In this document: in pieces, positions 1 through 7,500 of the stretch
How the letters are laid out: every line of letters begins with the position of its first letter
How positions within the stretch are numbered: the first letter of the stretch is position 1
NCBI GenBank assembly: GCA_020853775.1
Contig: JADYYH010000042.1
Span: 1 to 64,000, forward strand
From: Nitrospira sp.
GTDB lineage: Bacteria > Nitrospirota > Nitrospiria > Nitrospirales > Nitrospiraceae
Reading direction: 5' to 3'
DNA length: 64,000 bases
Translations under genes and position numbers: made by a program
Notes under the pieces: model-generated
Databases searched by the model: none
What the model saw: only the letters and a program-made list of their open reading frames with translations
Told to the model about the DNA's origin: nothing

Positions 1-105
1 CGGGCTCGCTCCTCGCGGCCTCAACATACTGTTTCAAGTATGCCTCGACCTCTCGGAGCTCCGCGCGCCCGTCTCGCGTGGCGTCTTGGCGGTTTCGTCA
101 CGAAC
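1..105. repeat. REP-like palindromic repeat, cut by window edge
   Basis: The core is a hairpin with arms CATACT/AGTATG around a six-base loop (about positions 26-43), flanked by GGCCTCAA and CCTCGACC. Read on the minus strand it gives GAGGCATACT, loop, CAGTATGTTGAGG, then GCGAGGAGCGAG. This matches the cores of the palindromes at 37130-37251 and 61814-61938 (GAGGCGTACT...CAGTACGTCGA and GAGGCGCACT...CGGTACGTTG). The outer arm is missing because the window starts here. It carries no gene and lies upstream of the gene at 228. Confidence 0.6.
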
Positions 106-227
106 TCTCGTGAATAATGCGGGCTAGCTCAAGATCGATCACGTTTCAACCGATACAGCCCAAAGAGCGATCCTCAGGTTTTGGGTCGGCCCTCCCGTTC
201 ACGGACTCGAAGGACAGAGAGCCAGGC

Positions 228-563
228 ATGAAACGCGTCGTGATCGAAGAGCTCACACCGGGAATGATCCTCGCCAAGCCCGTCACCAATAGCACGGGGC
301 TCGTGGTCCTACCGCTCGGCGCTGAATTGGACGAGGCAACCCTGCCCAGACTCCAACGCCTTGGCCTCACGTCTGTCTATGTCGAGGGCGATGCCGGCGA
401 CGCCAGTGGAAAAACCCTTGCCGAGTTGGAAGCCGAGCTCGACCACCGCTTCCGCCGTGTGATCGATGATCCGATTCAATGTCAGATTCGCGAAGCGATC
501 CGCCTGCAGCTCCGGACGTCACATGGGGTGCCCGACAATCAAGAGGCGCCTCCGACCACATGA
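228..563 (+). CDS. Small signalling-associated protein (HD-GYP N-terminal-like module)
   Basis: A 111-residue protein. The ATG at 228 is chosen over an upstream in-frame start at 117 because AGGACAGAGAG precedes it and the recognisable domain starts there. The segment VVIEELTPGMILAKPV followed by LPLGAELDEATLPRLQRLG resembles the short module in front of HD-GYP and HDOD proteins (DUF3391-like). No catalytic residues are visible. Its TGA overlaps the ATG of the HDOD gene (ATGA at 560), and that gene overlaps the next in the same way, so the three are probably translated together. A role in the HDOD/GGDEF signalling unit is inferred from this coupling only. Confidence 0.75.
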   Translation: MKRVVIEELTPGMILAKPVTNSTGLVVLPLGAELDEATLPRLQRLGLTSVYVEGDAGDASGKTLAELEAELDHRFRRVIDDPIQCQIREAIRLQLRTSHGVPDNQEAPPTT

Positions 564-1396
564 GCCCTTCAACCAAAGTAGATCTCCGGCGGCGCATTGA
601 GCAGGTGGGCGAGTTGCCGACTCTGCCCCACGTCGTCCAGAAATTAGCGTCGATGATCGGCCGCCCCAATGTCTCGGCGGAGGAAATCGGCACGCTGATC
701 GAAAAAGACCAGGTGCTGTCCGCCAAGGTGTTGCGGTTGGCCAATTCGCCGTTCTATGGCTTTCCCTCACGCATCGCCTCGGTCGCCCACGCCGTCGTCG
801 TGCTGGGGCTGAGTGTCGTCAAGGGCCTCACGCTCTGCGCCACCGCGTTCGACATGATGAAAAACGCCGGCATGAATGACCTCTGGCGCCACTCTTTGGG
901 GGTCGCCATGACGGCACATATCCTGGGCGCGAAGGCCGGGATGAAGAATCCGGAAGAGGTGTTTGTCGGCGGACTGCTCCACGATATCGGCAAGGTCGTG
1001 CTCTACGTGAAGTGGCCGGACGTCGGCCAACAGATCACCGCCGCCACCAAAGACAGCTCCCGATCACGCATGGACACGGAACGGGAACTATTTGACGTTA
1101 CCCATGCCGATGTCGGCGGATGGCTCGCCACCGCCTGGCATCTGCCGACCAGTTTGCGCGAGCCGATTCTCCATCACCATCTCCCGTCGGCAGCCCAGGA
1201 GGCAAAGCTGCAAACCGCCATCGTGCATGTGGCCGATGTGCTGGTGAAGGGCCTGGCCTGCGGGAACCCGGGTGACGACCTGGTCCCTCCGCTCTCCCGT
1301 CAGGCCTGGGATCTCGTCGGCCTCGATGCTCACAGTCTCGCGCAATGCCTCGCACAAGCCACGGAAGAATTTCAAACCATCGATGACTATCTATGA
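560..1396 (+). CDS. HDOD domain-containing protein
   Basis: A 278-residue HDOD protein. The opening RRRIEQVGELPTLPHVVQKL is the classic HDOD start, followed by LRLANSPFYGFPSRIASVAHA and VGGLLHDIGKVVL. HDOD is a non-hydrolytic relative of HD domains that acts as a scaffold in bacterial signalling, motility and stress control. An HDIGK motif is retained around residue 155, yet the family is generally not a phosphodiesterase. The ATG at 560 overlaps the upstream stop as ATGA; the longer in-frame start at 479 would overlap the upstream gene by 85 bases and adds no domain. The gene also overlaps the downstream receiver-GGDEF gene (ATGA at 1393), so it probably works with it. Confidence 0.9.
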   Translation: MSPSTKVDLRRRIEQVGELPTLPHVVQKLASMIGRPNVSAEEIGTLIEKDQVLSAKVLRLANSPFYGFPSRIASVAHAVVVLGLSVVKGLTLCATAFDMMKNAGMNDLWRHSLGVAMTAHILGAKAGMKNPEEVFVGGLLHDIGKVVLYVKWPDVGQQITAATKDSSRSRMDTERELFDVTHADVGGWLATAWHLPTSLREPILHHHLPSAAQEAKLQTAIVHVADVLVKGLACGNPGDDLVPPLSRQAWDLVGLDAHSLAQCLAQATEEFQTIDDYL

Positions 1397-2358
1397 GCGG
1401 CCCCCCTTCCAATCGGCGTATTCTGCTGCTGCACCACGACCCCGTCGAAACCGAGCGAATGACCGCAGGACTCAGCCGTTCGGGCTTCAGTGTCGTCGTG
1501 GCCGATGCCGGACGGCTCGCGCTCCATGAATTGGTGCATGATCCACCCTGCCTGGTATTGGCTGCGGAGGGGACGAATGGACGCTCGGCGGATACGCTGG
1601 CAAGGGAGTTGCGCGCGGATCCCTTTCTCGGTCGACTGCCGGTGATCATCCTGATTCGGGACAGCCGGGTGAATGATGTGGATTGGGCGGCGCTCGGCGT
1701 GGACGACTATATTGCCGTGCCCTATCGGCCCGAGGAAGTGCCACAACGGGTACGCCTGTGCCTGAGCCGGCTTGAACGGTCGCTTGATGCCAACCCCCTC
1801 ACTCGATTACCGGGGAACAGCACGATTCTCCACGAAACCACAGCGCGTATTGAAAGCGGCGCCCCGTTCGCCCTGGCCTATCTGGATCTCGACAACTTCA
1901 AATCGTTCAACGATCGATATGGGTACGCGCGAGGCGATGAAGTCCTCGTGGTGACCTGCCGGATCCTCACCACCGTCGTCAGTGAACTGGCGGGCACCGA
2001 CGGATTCGTCGGTCATGTGGGCGGAGACGATTTTGTGTTTATGAGTGCGCCCTCCACCATCGAACCCATTTGTCAGACGTTGATCAAACGATTCGATTTG
2101 GTGATTCCGGATTTTTACGATCCTGACGATCGAGGCAAGGGATTTATCGACTCCGTCGACCGGCGCGGCAACCACGAACGGTTCCCGATCATGAGTCTGT
2201 CCATTGCGGTGGTCACCAACGAACACCGGGCCATCACTCATCCTGGCGATGTCAGCAAGATCGCCTCAGAGCTCAAGAAAATCGCCAAGAGCCAGCCGGG
2301 CAGCGTGTATGTGAAAGATCAGCGAAAAGCCGAGGCGACGGACGCACGGCGCACCTGA
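1393..2358 (+). CDS. Receiver-GGDEF protein with degenerate key motifs
   Basis: 321 residues. An N-terminal receiver-like domain (about 8-125) begins RRILLLHHDP, but the strand that should carry the phospho-acceptor Asp reads LVLAAEGTNG, so that Asp appears to be missing. A GGDEF-like domain follows (about 135-305) with YLDLDNFKSFND, the usual substrate and metal region, and a signature of GGDDF at 210-214 instead of GGDEF. No RxxD inhibitory site sits five residues upstream. It may be a weak or inactive diguanylate cyclase, or a c-di-GMP/GTP sensor, and the receiver may signal without phosphorylation. It is the last gene of the trio beginning at 228 and converges on the DUF3106 gene. Confidence 0.85.
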   Translation: MSGPPSNRRILLLHHDPVETERMTAGLSRSGFSVVVADAGRLALHELVHDPPCLVLAAEGTNGRSADTLARELRADPFLGRLPVIILIRDSRVNDVDWAALGVDDYIAVPYRPEEVPQRVRLCLSRLERSLDANPLTRLPGNSTILHETTARIESGAPFALAYLDLDNFKSFNDRYGYARGDEVLVVTCRILTTVVSELAGTDGFVGHVGGDDFVFMSAPSTIEPICQTLIKRFDLVIPDFYDPDDRGKGFIDSVDRRGNHERFPIMSLSIAVVTNEHRAITHPGDVSKIASELKKIAKSQPGSVYVKDQRKAEATDARRT

Positions 2359-2387
2359 GACACTCCGCCGACTGATCTCGCTGGAAG

Positions 2388-2903
2388 TTACTGACCGGCT
2401 GCCGCGCCAGGCGCCTGCCCGCCACCACTTCCGCCATTGCCGCCATACTGGCGGCGAAGTTCCCGCCGATAGGCTCGACGCTCTTCCGGGGACATCGTCT
2501 GGAACTTCTCCCGTAACTCCTTCCGCTGCTCAGGGGGAAGAGACCGGAACCATCGCCGGGCATTCCGCACCGATTCGCGCTGTTCAGGCGGCAATTGGCG
2601 GAACTGCTGATACCGCTCGCGCAATTGCTGTCGTTGCTCCGGTGGAAGCGACCGCCATTCTTTAAACCGCTGCTTGGCTTCCTGACGCTCTTCCGGCGTC
2701 ATCGTACCCCACTGCTGCGCTCCGTTCCGTAAGCGTTGCTGTTTTCGCGGCGGTAACTGATCCCAGTTGTCGCTGAACCGTTGCAACAGTTGTTGCTCGC
2801 CCGGACTGAGCTGGCTCCAGGGAACCCCACCCTGCTCGCCTTGCGCCCAGGCCGGCGACCACGCGAGGAACACGACCATGATCCCTACCACCAACACGTT
2901 CAT
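2388..2903 (-). CDS. Secreted DUF3106-type repeat protein
   Basis: 171 residues. An N-terminal signal peptide (MNVLVVGIMVVFLAWSPAWA) is followed by about seven imperfect 16-22 residue repeats built on LPPEQRxxLRxRxxxF and TPEERQEAKQRF, the hallmark of DUF3106. The repeats are highly charged and helical, and a glycine-rich tail ends the protein. The function of the family is unknown; DUF3106 proteins often accompany an ECF sigma factor and a DUF3619 protein, as here. The start overlaps the stop of the upstream gene (ATGA at 2903-2900), indicating translational coupling. A periplasmic role, perhaps as the output or sensor of the sigma system, is inferred. Confidence 0.85.
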   Translation of the reverse strand: MNVLVVGIMVVFLAWSPAWAQGEQGGVPWSQLSPGEQQLLQRFSDNWDQLPPRKQQRLRNGAQQWGTMTPEERQEAKQRFKEWRSLPPEQRQQLRERYQQFRQLPPEQRESVRNARRWFRSLPPEQRKELREKFQTMSPEERRAYRRELRRQYGGNGGSGGGQAPGAAAGQ

Positions 2904-3226
2904 GGGCCGGTTTGCATCCTTAGGGGGTTGCGCGGGCGATCGTTGGCAGACGTTGACGGTATCTCTGGCGCGGGCTTGTGAGTTTCTGCAGGCATCCCGT
3001 TGCGATTCGGTTGTGGTGCCACTGGGGGCTGCGGGGCTTGATCGTTGGTGATGGTAAAGGGATCAACCCACTGTCCATCCTCATCCTGCCAGCTACCAAG
3101 GAAATCGAGCAACTCAAGGTCCGGCTCTTCTGTCGGCGGTGCCGGTACCGGCGCGGCTTCTGAGATTCCGATGGCCAGGCAGAACAGGAGCATCAGTCCC
3201 GCACTACCCAGTCGCGGCGGTACCAT
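2900..3226 (-). CDS. Small exported protein in the ECF/DUF3106 operon
   Basis: A 108-residue protein if the ATG at 3226 is used. This start gives a clean signal peptide (LGSAGLMLLFCLAIGISEAA). The mature part is Pro-rich and acidic, with the conserved-looking segment LELLDFLGSWQDEDGQWVDP and then low-complexity PQPPVAPQP. The gene overlaps the upstream DUF3619-like gene by 23 bases and the downstream DUF3106 gene by four. I do not recognise a catalytic domain. Short ELLDFLG-W proteins of this sort seem tied to ECF/DUF3106 loci, so it probably acts in the periplasm in the same pathway. The start codon is moderately certain. Confidence 0.7.
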   Translation of the reverse strand: MVPPRLGSAGLMLLFCLAIGISEAAPVPAPPTEEPDLELLDFLGSWQDEDGQWVDPFTITNDQAPQPPVAPQPNRNGMPAETHKPAPEIPSTSANDRPRNPLRMQTGP

Positions 3227-3560
3227 CGGCCAGCCAATCGTAAAAGTCGAGGTCCTCGGACAATTCGAGATTTTCCGGCGATTGCATGAGTTCGAGATCT
3301 TCCAACAACAGATGCGAATGATTGGCGCCATTCCCCTGCCACAGCCACATCGTCACCGCCAGGGCGGCCATCGAGGCCAGGGCCAATCCGCCGGCCCACT
3401 GAAACCAAGGCCGACGTGTAGAGGACCGGCTTACGGCATTGACCCGCGCGCGCTGTAGGGCCAGCACCGTCTTTCGATCGAGCTCCTCCACGCGGTGATC
3501 GAGAAGACGCTTCGCCGCCGTGGCCAATGGATCCGGCTGTTCGTCCGATCGTTCATTCAT
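3204..3560 (-). CDS. DUF3619-like membrane protein, putative anti-sigma factor
   Basis: 118 residues. The cytoplasmic part (1-50) contains AAKRLLDHRVEELDRKTVLALQRAR, then one membrane helix (about 55-72, WAGGLALASMAALAVTMWLW), then a short acidic periplasmic tail with LLLEDLELMQSPENLEL. The arrangement matches DUF3619, a small membrane protein encoded next to ECF sigma factors and DUF3106 proteins in proteobacteria. The position directly after the sigma gene and the single-span topology fit an anti-sigma role, but no zinc-binding anti-sigma motif is present. The ATG at 3560 overlaps the sigma stop as ATGA and has GGGAG upstream; a TTG two codons earlier is less likely. Confidence 0.75.
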   Translation of the reverse strand: MNERSDEQPDPLATAAKRLLDHRVEELDRKTVLALQRARVNAVSRSSTRRPWFQWAGGLALASMAALAVTMWLWQGNGANHSHLLLEDLELMQSPENLELSEDLDFYDWLADGTAATG

Positions 3561-4174
3561 GGCCAATGTTCTCCCAATCGCTGGCGCAGCACCTGCAGTG
3601 CCCGGAATAGATGGGTCTTAACGCTGCCCTCGGAGCACCCCATCGCCTGAGCCGTTTGCGCCACATCCATCTCTTCCCAGATGCGCAGAAGAAACGCCTG
3701 TTGCTGGCGAAGCGGTAAGGCGCGCAGAGCTACGTCCAGTTCCGCGCAGGCCCGCTTACGCTGCACCTCGCCATCCGGTGCCGGAGTGGTTGAATCGGGA
3801 ATCTGCTCCAGCGGATCTTCCGCGTCGTCATCGTCCTGCGCCCCACGAAAAAAATCTCGCAGGCGGTTTCGTACCCGCTCCCGCCGATACCAATCGCGAA
3901 TGCGGCTCTGAAGGATGCAGTGAAACAGCGCGCCCCATTCCTCTTCAGGCCGCCGGGCATACTTCTGTGCCAGTTTCAGCATGGCATCCTGGACGAGATC
4001 CAGCGCCTCGTCCTCATTCCCCGTGGCAATGTGCGCCATGCGGAATGCGCGTCGCTCAATCCCGGCGAGAAATCGATCCAATGCCTGGGTTCGATCCAGT
4101 AATCCCACCCTCTCACCCAGGCACAGATGGCCTGGCTGCCCATGAACGGCGATGGGGGAATGACAACCGCTCAT
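3557..4174 (-). CDS. ECF-type RNA polymerase sigma factor
   Basis: 205 residues from the ATG at 4174. Region 2 is seen in DEALDLVQDAMLKLAQKY and the DNA-melting segment around ILQSRIRDWYRRERVRNRLR. Region 4 has the helix-turn-helix MDVAQTAQAMGCSEGSVKTH. A negatively charged linker (AQDDDDAEDPLEQ) joins them. It would direct transcription of a small regulon, probably including its own operon, which continues with a DUF3619-like membrane protein, an exported protein and a DUF3106 protein. The ATG at 4174 overlaps the TGA of a small upstream ORF; an alternative ATG at 4195 lies inside that ORF. The signal sensed is unknown. Confidence 0.9.
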   Translation of the reverse strand: MSGCHSPIAVHGQPGHLCLGERVGLLDRTQALDRFLAGIERRAFRMAHIATGNEDEALDLVQDAMLKLAQKYARRPEEEWGALFHCILQSRIRDWYRRERVRNRLRDFFRGAQDDDDAEDPLEQIPDSTTPAPDGEVQRKRACAELDVALRALPLRQQQAFLLRIWEEMDVAQTAQAMGCSEGSVKTHLFRALQVLRQRLGEHWP

Positions 4175-4365
4175 CCCCGTACTCGTCCTCTGCATGCCCA
4201 GTCCTCGACCATTGAGGACCTGTGCGCGGCAGCCGCATGAACCTGGTATCGGCCGCGATCGGCCCGATTCTCGACTCGAATCACGGTGAAATCAAGAGCG
4301 GCCAAGGGAAACGCTCCAATCGCGATGCCTAAACTGGTTCCAAAGCAGAAGAGCCGACTCGCCAT
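4171..4365 (-). CDS. Possible small exported protein ahead of the ECF sigma gene
   Basis: A 64-residue ORF beginning with a credible signal peptide (MASRLFCFGTSLGIAIGAFP, then LAA). Its TGA overlaps the ATG of the sigma gene as ATGA, the same junction used twice more downstream. That junction is the main reason to take it seriously. No domain is recognised, a GTG just upstream (4368) could also start it, and the ribosome-binding site is weak. It could be a leader peptide coupling translation to the sigma gene, or chance. The rest of the gap, 4366-4525, shows no gene; it holds the presumed promoter of this operon. Confidence 0.35.
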   Translation of the reverse strand: MASRLFCFGTSLGIAIGAFPLAALDFTVIRVENRADRGRYQVHAAAAHRSSMVEDWACRGRVRG

Positions 4366-4525
4366 CACCGCCTGACATCTTTCAAGGCGAAGATTGCTGC
4401 CCCTCTCAGGTTACAACGCAGGAGGACGCTCTCCGTTGACAGGGTGCGGGCGCGGAAGCGTGACGGCAATGTGGGCAACTTTGGGAACTGTTCACTGAGA
4501 GGCGTGGGAGGGATTGCGGACGGAA

Positions 4526-7500
4526 TTACTTGGCCTTGCCCCCATCGGCCGATTTCTTGCTGCCAGCCCAGGCAACGGACGGGATCTGGGCCACGAGATC
4601 AAGACGCTCGTGCGCTTCATCGTCCTTGAGGTCCGGTCCGACACTATACAGGACGCCTTTCTTCATATTGACGAGCATGGGCAGTCCGGTAAAGGGGTCG
4701 TACAGTCCCTGGCCGGCCTTGGCTAACCGGGTCAGCAGGTCCTGCTCCGGCGGAGTCCGGCGCAACCAAGCCTGTAGCGACACCAACCGCAACCGCGTAT
4801 CGGTTTCCAGAACCCGACCGGCGTAGGTCTCCCAGGTGGGCAGCGGATCCACCCCGACCAGACTTTCGATGGGATTCACCACCATGTCGCTCACGCTATA
4901 CGGAGCCACACGGACAAACTGTGAGAGCTTCGGCCGGTCGGTATACCGTCCCTCCGCAGCCGCTTTTCCCGCCGCGTCATAATAGTCGGCGTACGCATTG
5001 AACCGGCGTTGCTTCGGCAGTGGCAGCGCCGCAGCGATGGCGCCATAGAACGGACGCGTGTCGGCCCGGTTCTGACTGACCGCCTCATCCAGCGTCTTGG
5101 TGGCCAGCACAAACTGACTCTGCATGGGCCAACGAAGTGACTGTTCAGATTGCTCCAACGGCCGCGCCAATTTGGCCATTCGGCTGACATATCGGTCGTC
5201 GAGATCCGGCCGCTGCAACAGCCCGCCCATGATCGTGGCGTCATCATTGATCGCGGCACTGGCCAGCATTTTCACCGGCAACGACTTTGCCTGTCCCAAG
5301 ACCGTTCGCCAGGCGGTGAGATCAGATTCCAGCCGCCCCATTCCCGTCTCCACATCCTGCCCAAATCCGTCGGCAAGATACAGCCGATGAGTCTGGAGAA
5401 TCAGACCGCAGTCCGGGCTGATCGACTGACCGTACCCCACGTCTTCAAACGGCTTGTTCAGCCATTGGCGGTAGCGAGTCAGGCCGACCGCCGCTTGCGA
5501 CAGCCATGTTTTGGCGCCGCTTGCCTCCATGTGCATCTGCAATGCCGGATCGGCAGCCTTCATCCACTTGCCCGCCGCTTCTGCCGAGGCACTCTGCCCC
5601 CCGTCCGGCGCATACCCTTCTCCGGTCAGGCAGGTATGCGTGAATGCCTTGTCGGCACCTTCGGCCCGTCGATCGATTCCAACCTGCACGGGATCCTGAT
5701 TCGCGGCGGCCCCAAAGCCGAGTAAGAGGACATAGCCGTTTTTACTGGAATCTTGCAGTGTCTGTTGCGGCACCGACGTCATCGTGCGGTAGGACGAGTT
5801 CGGTTGTTCCTCGAGTATCAGCCACGTGACCGCCATCGCAGCGATGGTGCCCCCAATCACAAACAGGACGAGGCCGACCAATGCCAGAGTCAGAACCACC
5901 AGTGATCGCGTCGTCGATACCCCCACCCCGACCAAAGAGGCTGCCACCTCAGACACCCGGCTCCATACGCCGGGCCCGGCAGGTTGGATGCGGGCGGGAC
6001 GAGGTGACGGCTCTTCCGCAACCGCCGCCGGAACCTGCTCGACCTGTTCAAACGTCTGCTCCGATACCACGACAGCGGGCACCGCCTCCTCAACCGGTGA
6101 TGAGGCGACAGCGGCCACCGGCTCAGCGGGAACGAGAGTCGCCGGGTGAACGGCGCTGACTTCAGGGACAACAGGATCCGCAGGTTTTTTAAGCCAGCGT
6201 GTCAGCATGTTGCCGGTGGAAGATTTCGGAGTCGGTGCTGACGAGGCATCCTCCCAGAGGATATGTAATCCATCACTTGCGGGGACGTCAGTGGAAGCGG
6301 GGGCAGCCGGCGCAGGCACCTCAGCATCCACAACAGCGACGGGCTCGACAGCCATGTCTATAGGCTGTTCTGCCTGCACGGGCTCAAGAGCCTGGGGCGC
6401 AGAGACACGTTCGCTCGAATCTTGCGTCGGGGCAACGATTGGCATTTCCGCCGGTACCACAGACAGGGATTCCTCGACGGGAGCTGGCTGAACATCCGTC
6501 AACTCTATTGGTGCAACTTCAGCGAAAGTCGCCGGAGCATCAACCACCTCAGGCTCGTCCGACTTCAACTCCGGCTCAAGCGACAGGACCGGGGCAGGCT
6601 CAATCTCAACGGCCGGAAGATCCGCCGGCACTTCGACCTGTGCCTCGCGGGCAATCGATTCGGCCACGGAGATTGCGCGATCGTCAACGGGAGACAAGGA
6701 GACGGGCTCGACGATCTCATCCACCGGTGCAGGTTCCGGAGGCGCCATCACCTCCGGCGTACCGATTAACTCCGGTGAGGGTTCTACCTGCCGGACAGGC
6801 ACCGGGGTCTCGACCACCACCGATTCAGCATGCGTTCCGGCGAGGGTGAATTCCGTGATCGGCTCCGCGTTGACGGGACCCGGTTCAACCGCAGCGTGCG
6901 GGGGTATGGTTTCGCGTTCGACCAGGCGCAAGGGAATGGCTGCGGATTCTTCCTTCGCAAGTCCGGCAGACGGCTCAGCGTCGGATGGCGTAATGGCCTG
7001 CTCTGCAAGAGTCGCCTGCTGTGACTCCGCCGGATGCTGGAGCAGAGTAGTCTGGGGCTCCTGTTGCTCGTCTGCAGAGAGAAGGCGGAACGCACGGGCT
7101 GATTCATCGACACCGCTCGGCGAGGGCTCAGCGGCGATTGTCGGTGATTCCACTTCTGCGACTGGCGCCGGCGTTTCCGGAACCGCAGGTAAGACGAGCG
7201 TGGAATCCTGTGTCGCCTTGCCTGATTCCCCGGCTGCGTCGACTGCGAAAGAGGCTGAACTTAATTCCGGCTCGGGCTCTTGGCGGGGAATGGTGACCGC
7301 TTCGACTTCGATCTGCTCCCAGGGCATGGGGGCGGACAAGGGCAATGAGGCGCTGCCCGGATCAAGAGAGAGTTCCGACGGGGGCGCTTCGGCCGAGGTC
7401 GTTGCCACCTCGGCAGCATCAGAGGTCGCCGTGACTGCAGGAGCTGGTTCCTCCGGCACGATGGAATCTGGCGCGTGGGTCGGCTCCGCGCTTGGAAGCG

